DNA of 64,000 bases from Anomaloglossus baeobatrachus (taxonomy: Eukaryota; Chordata; Amphibia; Anura; Aromobatidae), in assembly GCF_048569485.1 (NCBI RefSeq), contig NC_134356.1, positions 93,387,104-93,451,103 of the forward strand, written 5' to 3'. Of this stretch, positions 12,087 to 23,499 are shown in pieces. The position numbers and the translations under genes are program-made. Below the pieces are notes generated by a model. The model had not been told where the DNA came from. It saw only the letters and a program-made list of their open reading frames with translations, and did no database searches. The stretch's first letter is position 1; each line of letters starts with the position of its first letter.

Positions 12087-12450
12087 GAGCATTATTCCTT
12101 GGCAGAAGGACTTATGGACAATGCTACACATCCTCCCTCTTCCCCTTCTCGACGAGGATCTGGTAAGACTGTTCCAGGGTCATGGGGAGGAGGAAAATAT
12201 CCTAAGGCAGTGGAGGAGGAAAACAGGACTGCTGGCCCTGTGAGGGCTAAGGTGCCAAACTATGGTCTTAGCAAGGGGCCCGTGAGGTGTTTCCGCTGCC
12301 AGGAGGTGGGCCACATTGCTGCGAACTGCCCACTAACTATAGAACCGATGCAGTGCGATGTCATAGACTTTGAAAAATGCAGGGCTATGGTTGCACAAGT
12401 AGTGTGTGCTGCTGCATGTCAAGGCGATATGAAAAAACTACCTGTGTGAA

Positions 12451-12729
12451 GTGTCCATTGATGGCAATACTGTTGTTGCGCTGTTGGACTCGGGGAGTGT
12501 GGTTATTCTGGTAAAGGCCAGTCTGGTGGCAGTCCCGATGGGACCGTACGATAAATTTTCTGTGACATGTGTGCATGGAGACACCTGCTCGTACCTCACA
12601 ACGGTCTCCTGCATTACTACGCCCTATGGGTCTGTGCATCATCAGGTGGGACTAGTCCCAGAGTTATTACATGATGTCATTTTGGGCAGGGATTTTCCCC
12701 ACTTTTGCAGTTGTGGGAGAACCAATTAG
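12451..12729 (+). pseudogene. aspartic protease region of the Gmr1-like element (fossil)
   Basis: Encodes a retropepsin-like segment with the active-site signature ALLDSGS near its start and a DVILGRDF stretch near its end, typical of Ty3/gypsy proteases. It sits between gag and integrase. Confidence 0.8.
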
Positions 12730-12939
12730 TACCCCAGGGTAGCCGCACAGATGATCCTTCTCCCACACCTTGTGTGGGCCCGGAGCCACTAGAGGATGCC
12801 CCACAAGAGGGTTCAGAGGAGGAATCCGCTGAAAACAACCTCCAGTTCCCCTTTTCAGTTCTGGCAGGTGATTCCAAAGAACCCGGGGCAGAGGCGAACA
12901 CGGGCGGCTGTCCCCCTTCCTCTTGGCTGAATTCGGAAG

Positions 12940-14200
12940 TCCAGAAAGATGACTTCCAAAGTGAGCAAATGAGAGATCCTACCCTTTCTCAGGCTATAAA
13001 AAATGTTAAAATGATAAACGGGGTGCAGGTGGATGCAGGTACTAGGCTGGCTTACCCCTACATGGCACTGGAGAATGACTTTCTCTATCAGATAGAGAAG
13101 AAGGGGGATGACACAGTACGATTGGTTGTGCCAAGAGCCTACAGGCGGAGAGTGCTGGACCTGTCACATGGACACGTGATGGGGGGACACCTGGGGGTCC
13201 AGAAAACTACCGAAAGGATATTACACTGTTTTGTTTGGCCAGGCATGCATCACGATATTCGCACCTTTTGTGAGTCTTGTCCCGACTGCCAATTCTCTGC
13301 ACCTAGGCCCCGTTTCTGTGGCCCCTTAGTACCTCTGCCTATCATCGAGATCCCATTTGAGAGAATTGGGATGGATTTAGTTGGACCCCTCCCCAAGTCT
13401 GCACGAGGACACCAGCACATCCTTGTCATCTTGGATTATGCCACTCGTTACCCCGAGGCCATCCCTTTGCGTAACACGGCCACCAAGACCATTGCCAAGG
13501 AGCTGGTCCATGTGTTTAGTCGGGTTGGTGTCCCAAAACAAATACTCACAAACCAAGGAACCCCCTTTATGTCCAAAGTAATGAAAGAACTCTGCAGGCT
13601 GTTACAAATAGCACAGTTACGCACCTCCGTGTATCACCCTCAAACGGACGGACTGGTCGAACGGTTTAACAAAACCTTGAAACAGATGCTCCGTAAGGTG
13701 ATAGACAAGGACGGGAAGAACTGGGACTACTTACTCCCATATTTGCTTTTTGCCATCCGGGAGGTGCCCCAGTCTTCCACCGGGTTCTCTCCTTTCGAGC
13801 TTCGGAACGCCCGACGTCCCCGTGGACTGTTAGATGTCGCTAAAGAAACCTGGGAGGGACAGGTCACCCCGTTCAAAAGCGTAATAGACCATGTAACCCA
13901 AATGCAGGACCGTATTGCGGCTGTGATGCCCATCGTTAAAGAGCATATAATACAGGCTCAAGGAGCACAGAAAAGGATTTATGATGGGGGGGCCAAGATC
14001 CGTACTTTTGCACCCGGAGATAGGGTGTTGATCCTGGTCCCCATGGCAGAAAGCAAATTTCTGGCAAAGTGGCAAGGCCCCTTTGAAATTATGGAACGGG
14101 TGGGTGAGGTAAACTACAAAGTGTACCAGGCTGGTAAAAGGAAGCCTGAACAGATTTATCACGTGAATCTGATAAAACCCTGGAAGGACCGTCCAGCTCC
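12940..14200 (+). pseudogene. integrase of the Gmr1-like element (fossil)
   Basis: HHCC zinc-binding region (LSHGHVMGGHLGVQKT ... CESCPDCQ), then the DDE core: FERIGMDLVGPL (first Asp), a GVPKQILTNQGTPF block at the usual second-acidic position, and YHPQTDGLVERFNKTLK (Glu). A C-terminal GPF.I..RVG..NY chromodomain-like/GPY module follows (about 14040-14170), ending YHVNLIKPW. It lies upstream of reverse transcriptase, the Gmr1 arrangement. Confidence 0.92.
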
Positions 14201-14249
14201 GTCAGCAGGTCTGGCCCTTCCGGTCTGCAAGAAGACCATACCGGAGGTC

Positions 14250-14940
14250 GGGACTGCGGAGACTCTGTCGGAGCGGCAAAAGACAGACATCAAGCAGTTT
14301 GTAATCAACAATCGCGAGTTTTTCTCGGAAAAGCCCGGGCAGACCACTCTCATTAAACATGACATCATAACAGAGCCTGGGGTAACAGTTCAGGTAAAGC
14401 CCTACAGAATACCGGAAGCTCGGCGGGAAGCTGTCTCCCGAGAAGTGAAGACAATGTTAGTTAGGTGTAATCGAGGAATCGCATAGTGCCTGGTCGAGTC
14501 CGATTGTGTTAATACCGAAACCAGACGGCTCCATTCGATTCTGCAATGACTTCAGGAGACTAAATGCGGTCTCCAAATTTGATGCCTACCCTATGCCACG
14601 GGTCTATGAATTAATAGATCGGCTTGGAAAAGCCCGGTATATCACGACCCTAGACTTAACGAAGGGCTATTGGCAGATCCCGCTAATGGAGGCCGCTAAA
14701 GAGAAAACTGTGTTTTCTACACCGGAAGGTTTATACCAGTATGTGTATATGGCGTTTGGACTACACGGGGTGCCGGCAATCTTTCAAAGGTTGATGGACC
14801 GAGTCCTGAGGCCCCATAGGCAGTATGCTTCTGCGTATTTGGATGACAGTCATATACAGCCTGGACTGGGAGACGCACCTCCAGAAACTACAGGCCGTGA
14901 TTGAGGACCTGCGGGAGGCAGGTCTAACAGCAAACCCCAA
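14250..14940 (+). pseudogene. reverse transcriptase, N-terminal part (fossil)
   Basis: Shows RT landmarks in order: IPKPDGSIRFCNDFRRLN, the LDLTKGYWQIPL catalytic block, TVFSTPEGLYQ, and the YLDD box at about 14836-14847. The CR1 LINE inserted immediately downstream splits it from its C-terminal part at 20470. Confidence 0.9.
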
Positions 14941-16207
14941 AGCCAGTGAAGGAGTCTTGCAATGATAATTTGCATATTCCCAGTGCCTTCTGGGATAAGT
15001 GAAGAGTCACCGCGAGCTCAAGGAGAACCGGGTTTTGGCCGTTACAGCCGGAAGGAAGACTTCTGAAAGCCAGGGAAGGAGTCTTGCGAGGATAATTTGC
15101 ATATTCCCAGTGCCTTCTGGGATAAGTGAAGAGTCACCGCGAGCTCAAGGAGAACCGGGTTTTGACCGTTACAGCCGGAAGACTTCTGAAAGCCAGGGAA
15201 GGAGTCTTGCGAGGATAATTTGCATATTCCCAGTGCCTTCTGGGATAAGTGAAGAGTCACCGCGAGCTCAAGGAGAACCGGGTTTTGGCCGTTACAGCCG
15301 GAAGGAAGACTTCTGAAAGCCAGGGAAGGAGTCTTGCGAGGATAATTTGCATATTCCCAGTGCCTTCTGGGATAAGTGAAGAGTCACCGCGAGCTCAAGG
15401 AGAACCGGGTTTTGGCCGTTACAGCCGGAAGGAAGACTTCTGAAAGCCAGGGAAGGAGTCTTGCGAGGATAATTTGCATATTCCCAGTGCCTTCTGGGAT
15501 AAGTGAAGAGTCACCGCGAGCTCAAGGAGAACCGGGTTTTGGCCGTTACAGCCGGAAGGAAGACTTCTGAAAGCCAGGGAAGGAGTCTTGCGAGGATAAT
15601 TTGCATATTCCCAGTGCCTTCTGGGATAAGTGAAGAGTCACCGCGAGCTCAAGGAGAACCGGGTTTTGGCCGTTACAGCCGGAAGGAAGACTTCTGAAAG
15701 CCAGGGAAGGAGTCTTGCGAGGATAATTTGCATATTCCCAGTGCCTTCTGGGATAAGTGAAGAGTCACCGCGAGCTCAAGGAGAACCGGGTTTTGGCCGT
15801 TACAGCCGGAAGGAAGACTTCTGAAAGCCAGGGAAGGAGTCTTGCGAGGATAATTTGCATATTCCCAATGCCTTCTGGGATAAGTGAAGAGTCACCGCGA
15901 GCTCAAGGAGAACCGGGTTTTGGCCGTTACAGCCGGAAGGAAGACTTCTGAAAGCCAGGGAAGGAGTCTTGCGAGGATAATTTGCATATTCCCAGTGCCT
16001 TCTGGGATAAGTGAAGAGTCACCGCGAGCTCAAGGAGAACCGGGTTTTGGCCGTTACAGCCGGAAGGAAGACTTCTGAAAGCCAGGGAAGGAGTCTTGCG
16101 AGGATAATTTGCATATTCCCAATGCCTTCTGGGATAAGTGAAGAGTCACCGCGAGCTCAAGGAGAACCGGGTTTTGGCCGTTACAGCCGGAAGGAAGACT
16201 TCTGAAA
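14941..16207 (+). promoter_or_regulatory. 127-bp 5' monomer array (LINE promoter)
   Basis: About ten head-to-tail copies of a 127-bp unit (one shortened by 4 bp), differing at very few sites. Each contains the octamer ATTTGCAT within gataatttgcatattcccag, an inverted cccagtgccttctggga motif, and a ctcaaggagaaccggg block. Tandem 5' monomers with promoter activity are known from other LINEs such as mouse L1. A role as a POU/Oct-dependent promoter is inferred from the octamer. The short open frames in each unit are artefacts. Confidence 0.85.
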
Positions 16208-16354
16208 ACCGCGCGCCTAGCGGCACGCGAATTTTAGCCTGTCTTCTTCATTGTGAGGGTGAGTGAGCAAAGTGTGAGCAAAAGTGTGAGTAGAATTGTT
16301 TGTATTTAGTTGTTTAATTACTTAACATTTGTTTAGAGCTATCCCCATTAGAAA

Positions 16355-17339
16355 ATGTGCTCCACTATTGCTAATGCGATCCAGTGTACATCTTGTCTCA
16401 TGTATGCAGTCCTTGAAAAGCCGTTCGAGGGTGCATACTGTTGTTCGAGATGTGCGCAAGTTGCACATTTGGAAGCCCAGATACTGGATCTAAATGAGCA
16501 GCTGGCAACTCTGAGATGCATTAGCAATATGGAAAGGAGTGTGCTGCTCACTGAGCAGCAGCTTGCTGGGTCAGATGTGGGGGAGGATCGTAGTAGGGAG
16601 CGGCAGGACGGTGAGGTAGGTAGCTGGGTGACAGTTAGAAAGGGGGGTAAAGGGAAAAGTGCTAGGAAGGCTAGTCCTGAACTGACACACCCCAATAGGT
16701 TTGCAAACTTGGCAGATGAGGGGGATGTCATTACAGGGGTAGCATTGCTGCAGCAAGGCATGACCTCTGAACGCCAGAGGAGTGTCTGCTCCAGTAAGGG
16801 GGGGAATAGGAGTGCAGGGCAAGCAAGACAGGTACTGGTAGTGGGGGACTCAATTATTAGGGGGACAGATAGGGCAATCTGTCACAAAGACAGGGATCGC
16901 CGAACAGTGTGTTGTCTTCCTGGCGCTCGAGTTCGGCACATCGCTGATCGGGTTGACAGATTACTGGGAGGGGCTGGGGAGGACCCAGCGGTCATTGTAC
17001 ACATTGGCACAAATGACAAAGTTAGAGGTAGGTGGAAGGTCCTTAAAGATGATTTCAGGGAATTAGGTTGTAAGCTTAAAGCATGGACCTCAAAAGGTGG
17101 TATTTTCGGAAATACTTCCTGTGCCACGAGCCACACCAGAAAGGCAAAGAGAGATCAGGGAGGTTAACAGGTGGCTCAGGAATTGGTGTAGGAAAGAGGG
17201 TTTTGGGTTCCTGGAGAATTGGGCCGACTTTTCAGTTGGCTACAGATTATATGCTAGGAATGGGCTGCATCTTAATGGGGAAGGTGCAGCTCTGCTGGGG
17301 CAGAAAATGGCTAGAAGGTTGGAGGAGTGTTTAAACTAG
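16355..17339 (+). pseudogene. CR1 ORF1 with SGNH esterase, one frameshift
   Basis: Starts MCSTIANAIQCTSCLMYAV; the N-terminal part is Cys-rich (C-x2-C pairs at residues 11-14 and 30-34), like the zinc-finger region of CR1 ORF1, followed by a short coiled-coil-like stretch (HLEAQILDLNEQLATLR). The C-terminal half is an SGNH/GDSL hydrolase: VVGDSIIRG (nucleophile Ser), VIVHIGTND (Asn block) and, in another frame, GLHLNGEGAALLG (catalytic His). The frame changes between about 17080 and 17097. The esterase is a known feature of CR1/L2-group ORF1 proteins. Confidence 0.88.
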
Positions 17340-17462
17340 GAATGGGGGGCGAGGGTATTCACTTTATAGAAGGGGAATGTAGTGCAGATAGTGACCAGGG
17401 CACAAGTAATGAAATTGGGGGTGGTACGGGGGGAAGGGTTAGGACAGTTAATACAGTAAGCA

Positions 17463-20273
17463 GGAATACAGGTACAGAGTCATACGTAACGTGCATGTAC
17501 ACTAATGCCCGAAGCCTCACAAATAAGGTGGAGGAATTAGAATTAATATTGTTGGAAGAAAATTATGATATAGTGGGGATATCAGAGACATGGCTGGATG
17601 AGAGCTATGACTGGGCTGTTAATTTACAGGGTTATAGCCTATTCAGGAATGACCGTACAAATAAGCGAGGGGGAGGTGTGTGTTTATGTAAAATCATCCT
17701 TAAAACCCATCCTGCGTGACAACATATGTGAGGGTACTGAGAATGTAGAGTCCCTATGGGTGGAGATAAGGGGGGGGAGAATGAATAATAAAATACTGAT
17801 AGGGGTGTGTTATAAGACGCCGAATATTATGGAAGAGGTAGAGAATCTCCTCATAAAGCAAATTGATAAAGCAGCGAGTCTCGGAGAGGTAATTATTATG
17901 GGGGACTTTAACTATCCTGATATAAATTGGGGAACAGAAACTTGCAGTTCCAGCAAAGGAAATAGATTTTTGATAACAATGAAAGATAATTACCTTTCAC
18001 AAATGGTACAGGACCCCACAAGAGGGGGAGCACTACTAGACCTTGTACTAACCAATAGGCCAGACCGCATATCAAATATACAAGTTGGGGGTTACTTGGG
18101 GAATAGTGATCACAAAATAATAAGTTTTCATGTATTCTTTAGTAAGATGTCTAGTAGAGGGGCTACAAGGACACTAAACTTCAGGAAAGCAAATTTTAAA
18201 CGGTTGAGAGATGATCTTAGTGCAATAAACTGGGATGATGTACTAAGTAATAAAAGTACACAAAGCAAATGGGAGACTTTTATGAGCATCCTGAATAGGG
18301 CTTGTGCAGAAAATATACCCTATGGGAACAAACATGCTAGAAATAGGAGGAAACCCCTATGGCTAAATAGAGCTGTAAGGGAAGCAATAAAAGAAAATCA
18401 GAAAGCCTTAAAAGAATTAAAGAAGGTAGGTAGTGATGAGGCATTATATAATTATAGAAAATTAAATAAAATATGTAAAAAGCAAATTAAGTTAGCTAGG
18501 TTTGAGACAGAGAGACTCATTGCGAGAGAAAGTAAAAATAATCCTAAAATATTCTTTAACTACATAAACAGTAAAAAACTGAAAAGCGATAGTGTTGGCC
18601 CCCTTAAAAATAGTCTTGGTGAAATGGTGGAAGGAGATGAGGGTAAAGCCAACCTGCTGAATGACTTTTTTTCTACGGTTTTTATACAAGAAAATGCCAT
18701 GGCAGATGACATGACCAGTGATACCATAAATTCACCCTTGAATATTACCTGCTTAACCCAGCAGGAAGTACGCCGCCGCCTCGAAATCACTAAGGTTGAC
18801 AAATCTCCGGGCCCGGATGGCATACACCCCAGAGTACTACAGGAATTGAGTTCTGTGATAGATAGACCATTATTTTTAATCTTCTCAGATTCCTTAATAA
18901 CAGGGTCGGTACCGCAGGACTGGCGCATAGCAAATGTGGTGCCAATATTCAAAAAGGGGACAAAAACTGAGCCGGGAAATTATAGGCCGGTAAGTTTAAC
19001 CTCTACGGTTGGTAAAATCCTTGAGGGTTTCTTGAGAGATGCTATACTGGAGTATCTCAAGAAAAATAACCTTATGACAGAGTATCAACATGGGTTTATG
19101 AGGGATCGATCCTGTCAAACTAATTTGATCAGCTTCTATGAAGAGGTAAGTTCAAGCCTGGACCAGGGAAATGCAGTAGATGTTGTGTATATGGACTTTT
19201 CAAAAGCTTTTGATACGGTGCCACACAAAAGGTTGGTACATAAAATGAGAATAATGGGGATAGGGGAAAATATGTGTAACTGGGTTAAAAACTGGCTCAG
19301 TGATAGGAAACAAAGGGTGGTTATTAATGGTACGTACTCGGACTGGGTCTCAGTTCATAGTGGGGTACCACAGGGGTCAGTATTGGGCCCGCTTCTTTTC
19401 AACATATTTATAAATGACCTTGTTGGGGGCATGCGGAGTAGAATTTCAATATTTGCAGATGATACTAAACTCTGCAGGGTAATCAATACAGAGGAGGATA
19501 ATTTTATATTACAGGGAGATTTATGTAAATTGGAGGATTGGGCTGAGAAGTGGCAATTGAAGTTTAATGTAGATAAATGTAAGGTCATGCACTTGGGTAG
19601 AGGAAATAACATTTATGATTATGTACTTAATTGTAGAACACTGGGTAAAACAGACACAGAAAAAGACTTGGGTGTATGGGTGGATGGTAAACTTCACTTT
19701 AGTGGACAGTGTCAGGCAGCTGCTGCCAGGGCTAATAAAATAATGGGATGTATTAAAAGAGGTATAAGTGTTCATGAAAAAAATATAGTTCTACCTCTGT
19801 ACAAGTCACTAGTGCGACCGCACTTAGAATACTGTGTACAATTCTGGTCACCGATATATAAGAAGGACATAGCTGAACTGGAGAGCGTGCAGAGAAGAGC
19901 GACCAAGATTATTAGAGGAATGGGTGGGCTGCAATACCAAGACAGGTTATTAAACTTGGGGTTATTTAGTTTGGAAAAACGAAGGCTTAAGGGGGATCTA
20001 ATCACAATGTATAAATATATGAGGGGACAGTACAGAGACCTTTCCAAAGATCTTTTTACACCTAGGCCTGTGACTGGAACACGGGGGCATCCGCTACGTC
20101 TTGAGGAAAGAAGGTTTAATCATAATCACAGACGAGGATTCTTTACTGTACGAGCAGTGAGACTATGGAACTCTCTGCCGCATGATGTTGTAATGAGTGA
20201 TTCACTACTAACATTTAAGCAGAGCCTGGATGCCTTTCTTGAAAAATTTAATATTACCAGTTATGTATATTAG
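17463..20273 (+). pseudogene. CR1 ORF2: AP endonuclease and reverse transcriptase
   Basis: The endonuclease begins MYTNARSLTNK and has GISETWLDES (Glu), GDFNYPDINW (Asp/Asn) and GNSDHKIISF (SDH). The frame shifts once near 17670-17690, in the GGGVC.YVK stretch; the rest is one open frame of nearly 890 codons. RT blocks: DKSPGPDGIHPRVLQ, PIFKKG, NYRPVSLTS, QHGFMRDRSC, YMDFSKAFDTVPH, SGVPQGSVLGPLLFN, IFADDTKL (catalytic DD), and a C-terminal LPLYKSLVRPHLEY / RRATKIIRG region usual for CR1. It uses target-primed reverse transcription. One break in an otherwise complete gene implies a young copy. Confidence 0.95.
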
Positions 20274-20469
20274 ATTTTATGACAGGGTATTGATCCAGGG
20301 AACTAGTCTGATTGCCGGATGTGGAGTCAGGAAGGACATTTTTTCCCCATTGGAACTTGTTTGCCACATTGGGGTTTTTATTGCCTTCCTCTGGATCAAC
20401 ATGTTAGGCTACGGGTTGAACTATATGGACTTAGAGTCTCCCTTCAACCTTAAAAACTATGATACTATG
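20274..20469 (+). other. CR1 3' UTR
   Basis: After the stop come gatccagggaactagtctga, gccttcctctggatcaac and gggttgaactatatggac, then ttcaaccttaaaaactatg with a short terminal repeat. This type of tail, recognised by the element's own RT, is well known at the 3' ends of amphibian CR1/L2-type LINEs. Confidence 0.8.
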
Positions 20470-21210
20470 AAATGTCATATCGGGCTGGAAGAAGCCCGGT
20501 ATTTGGGATACGTAATTGGGAGGGGAATTGTTAAACCCCAGATTGACAAGATACAAGCCATTCAGAACTGGCCGCAACCAGTCAACAAGAAGCAGGTGAG
20601 AGCTTTTTTGGGAATAGCCGGCTATTACCGACGGTTCATTCCCAATTTTGCGGCTACCGCTGTTCCCCTGATGGATCTTACCAAAGGGAAAGACTCTGTC
20701 ATGATCAAATGGACCTCGGCAGCCGAAGAAGCCTTCCATAACTTAAAACTAGCTCTTTGCTCTCAACCTTTGCTAATGACTCCTGACTTACGCAGCGAGT
20801 TCGTGGTCCAAACGGACGCTTCTGATGCCAGTATAGGGGCTGTATTGTCACAACTGAAGGACGGAGAGGAACATCCAGTCCTTTATCTTAGTCGGAAACT
20901 TAATAAGCATGAACGCAACTATGCCATAGTGGAAAAAGAATGCTTAGCCATTAAGTGGGCTCTAGAGTCCCTTAAATATTACTTGATTGGAAGGAAGTTC
21001 CGGCTGACCACTGACCATGCCCCTCTCAAGTGGATGCACTTGAATAGGGAACTGAATGGCCGAGTGACCCGGTGGTTCCTTGCACTTCAGGCCTACCGTT
21101 TTACAGTGGAGCATCGCCCTGGGGTGCGGATGGGGAATGCTGATGCCCTGTCTCGTGTGCACTGTTTTGTGGGTGCCGTTGCTCAGCTGCAGTGGTCTGA
21201 GCAGAGGGGG
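20470..21210 (+). pseudogene. RT C-terminal part and RNase H (fossil)
   Basis: Resumes the gypsy pol after the LINE: EEARYLGYVIGRGIVKP, then the RT thumb/connection (VRAFLGIAGYYRRFIPNF), then RNase H with VVQTDASDASIGAVLSQ (Asp), YAIVEKECLAIKWALE (Glu), LTTDHAPLKWM (Asp) and the terminal NADALSR block, typical of gypsy-type RNase H. Confidence 0.93.
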
Positions 21211-21217
21211 GGGGATA
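21200..21217 (+). promoter_or_regulatory. polypurine tract
   Basis: A G/A-rich run (agcagagggggggggata) immediately before the 3' LTR: the plus-strand primer site expected at this position. Confidence 0.8.
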
Positions 21218-21669
21218 TGTGAGACTCATGTGGGATTAGTGGATGAGGGCAGGTATATCTCACCCCGGTATCGGTCCTATGTGACTTAGCCTGGTCAGGA
21301 TCACCTGGCTACTAATGGATTAATGGGATGTGAAGGACTGATGTAAAAGGAAATCTGGGAAGTTGGGGGAGGGTCTCCATCTGGGCAACACAGTAAGCCT
21401 GTCTGTGTAGGAGACACTTGTAAGTTGGAGCAGTGCTTTATGTCTGTATGGTTTAGCTGGGAGAAGCTCTCCAAGTTGGTAGTCAGAATATCACCGTGTA
21501 TAGTTAGCGCCGGAAAGGCAAGGATTTATTTTGTTGTTTTTTCTTTTGTTTATGCTTCACTGCAATAAACCTGACCAAGCGTCAGTTACACCTTGAATTC
21601 GGCTGTCTGCCTGAGGTGAATACGTGCCCTTTGAACCCAGCAAAGGCGATCCCGGAGCGTGTTATCACA
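21218..21669 (+). repeat. 3' LTR of the Gmr1-like element
   Basis: 452 bp, tgtgagactc ... ttatcaca, bounded by the 4-bp repeat gcct. Contains caataaa near 21562, a plausible polyadenylation signal. It gives the full LTR length for comparison with the split 5' copy. Confidence 0.93.
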
Positions 21670-21673
21670 GCCT

Positions 21674-21860
21674 GTAATACACTAACCCTACTCCAGAAGC
21701 TTTCCCTACGCTAGTTGCAACTAAGAGCGTTATTATTATAGAATAGATTCTATTTGAATTAGCAATGAAAATGGCTCTTGGTTTAATGTTGCAGCTGGGA
21801 CTGTGATGTTATAAAACACTGTACCTTCTCCAGCAGAAACTTTCTTACACTATTTCCGGC
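21674..21860. repeat. tandem array resumes after the gypsy element
   Basis: gtaatacactaaccctactc, then attattatagaatag, then cagcagaaactttcttacac continue the array consensus seen before 7054. Confidence 0.85.
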
Positions 21861-22140
21861 TATAGTGCACCAAGCATGGCGTCATCGGGTCTTCTATAGA
21901 CCCCATGATACTATGTGTCCAGCCAATCACACTTATGCTGTAGCCAATATGGATATGGCATTACACGGATTGGCAAGCAATTCCCGCATGTTTAGTGGCT
22001 GAAAAAAAGCCGCAGAACATGCAGGGCATGGGCTCGAGCATAGCGCCAGAGCTCAAGGATACTCAATCGAGTAACGAGAGTCTTCAGCATGCCCAATGCT
22101 TGATTGAGTACCTAGCAATGCCCAGCATGCTGGCCCATCA
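21845..22140. repeat. dispersed repeat, array-end module (copy 1)
   Basis: From actatttccggctatagtgc, through gtttagtggctgaaaa, to the tcaatcgagtaacgag and gattgagtacc segments. It matches 61903-62215 over about 300 bp with moderate divergence. In both places it directly follows the tandem-array consensus, so it is probably one end of the same transposon family. Confidence 0.75.
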
Positions 22141-23062
22141 CTATATACAGTACATCAGCTATTAACTCCCATTGCATGTATACTGTGTGATATAATTTAC
22201 TACATCTACTGTATCTGTATAGAAAATGCGCCACAGACTACTCTTTTATATAGAAGCAAAAAAGTATACTAATACATTCAAGTCTTGCTTTTGCCCACAG
22301 GACCCTTTTTTGCATATGCTGGAAACAATGGGCCCTATGGACATATTCAACATATGCGCCAGTGGCTTTCCCGCCAAGTCGGTTTAAAGCCTTACTTTGT
22401 ATTGATCTCAAGTCTTTGTGCATTTTCAATGCTGTCTATATTTTAGCAGGGGAGCTGGAGATAATTGCCTTTATCCCATCCTAATCTTTGAAGTCAGTGA
22501 GCTGAACAAGGCTATTGCTCATGAATACTAACAATGCCCATCAGCAATATTGTACAATGCAGGGAACGTCGGTGGCTAATTGATATCTGCGTCCCACGTG
22601 CTGTACAATATATCCAGAATATTAGTGCCTTAGAAGGATAAATAGCATGTTATAGATCTTCTATATAAAACATATGTTAAGAGATTGGCATAACTCCTGG
22701 GATTTGCTTGGCAGAACAATTTGCATTAAAATGTTATTTTAGCAAGTTTTTCTTTTTTACAGCTCATTAATTAATTGTTCAGGAATTATTTTATTTCAGA
22801 AGTTATTTGCAATCTACTTCTATCATTTAAACTTAATTATGTTAATTTCTGCATAAACCCCCATAAAACTTTATTCTGGTAGCTGATTTTATCATCCATA
22901 AAACTTTAATAAACTATGTTTAATTCTTAAGGCAAACACTAAATTATGTTTTTCTTCCATTTCAGAAATGTCATAGAATGAAACGGAAGTATTCTTCACA
23001 ATTCATGAAGAAGGCATAAATAGCAAAACTATTGTATACTAATCTTATTGTAATTTTTTCTT
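22141..23062. other. AT-rich sequence with no recognised feature
   Basis: No credible coding frame, terminal repeat or tandem repeat was found. It could be unique host sequence or very old repeat. Confidence 0.5.
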
Positions 23063-23499
23063 TTAACCCCTTAAGGACGGAGCCAGTTTTGTCCTTAATG
23101 CCCAGGCCATTTTTTGCAATTCTGACCAGTGTCACTTTATGAGGTTATAACTCTGGAACGCTTCAACGGATCCCGGTGATTCTGACATTGTTTTTTCGTG
23201 ACATATTGTACTTCATGATAGTTATAAATTTAGAACGATATTTTTTGCTTTTATTTGTGAAAAAATCGGAAATTTGATGAAAATTTTGAAAATTTTGCAA
23301 TTTTCAAACTTTCAATTTTTATGCCCTTAACCCAGAGAGTTATGTCACACAAAACAGTTAATAAATAATATTTCCCACATGTCTACTTTACATTAGCCCA
23401 ATTTCTGAAACAAAATGTTTTGGGGTTAGGAAGTTAGAAGGGGTCAAAGTTCATCTGCAATTTCCCATTTTTTCAACAAAATTCACAAAACCATTTTTT

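Larger units (their letters stand above)
9479..12450 (+). pseudogene. gag: gag region of the Gmr1-like element (fossil)
   Basis: Follows the 5' LTR directly. It encodes a helical leader (MDDVVKALVQSAAVQQEAN), then a capsid-like segment (YWQKLTTEDDVEAYLTTFER), a SCAN-like stretch (ALPPSLRKWVSHGNPTTADQ) and a CCHC zinc knuckle (CFRCQEVGHIAANC) at about 12290-12330. PLE B (10189-12086) interrupts it. Broken; the family and region calls are secure. Confidence 0.85.
14941..20469 (+). mobile_element. CR1-type LINE inserted in the gypsy RT
   Basis: A 5.5-kb LINE, nearly full-length: a ten-fold 5' monomer array, ORF1 with an SGNH esterase, ORF2 with AP endonuclease and reverse transcriptase, and a short 3' UTR. 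The gypsy sequence stops after gcaaaccccaaa and resumes at aaatgtcatatcgggc. Little or no target duplication is visible, which is normal for CR1. No poly(A); the end carries a short tatgatactatga repeat, as expected for the CR1/L2 group. It carries one frameshift in each ORF but looks young. Confidence 0.93.
7055..21669 (+). mobile_element. Gmr1-like Ty3/gypsy LTR element (fossil)
   Basis: A broken LTR retrotransposon spanning 14.6 kb because three other elements sit inside it (7278-9384, 10189-12086, about 14941-20469). Its own sequence is about 5 kb. It is flanked by gcct on both sides (7051-7054, 21670-21673). Order on the + strand: LTR, gag, protease, integrase, reverse transcriptase, RNase H, polypurine tract, LTR. 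Integrase ahead of reverse transcriptase is unlike ordinary Ty3/gypsy and matches the Gmr1 group of deuterostome elements. The comparable LTR segments differ at only a handful of sites (about 1.5-2%), so it is relatively young. Several breaks besides the insertions. Confidence 0.93.

Noticed and set aside
14999-16205. A series of 64-codon frames repeated ten times
   Set aside because: Each is the same short frame inside a 127-bp LINE monomer. A repeated small gene is less likely than a promoter array, because the frames end within each unit and precede ORF1.
14941-16207. Regular repeats considered as a CRISPR array
   Set aside because: Units are contiguous 127-bp repeats without variable spacers, in a vertebrate LINE.
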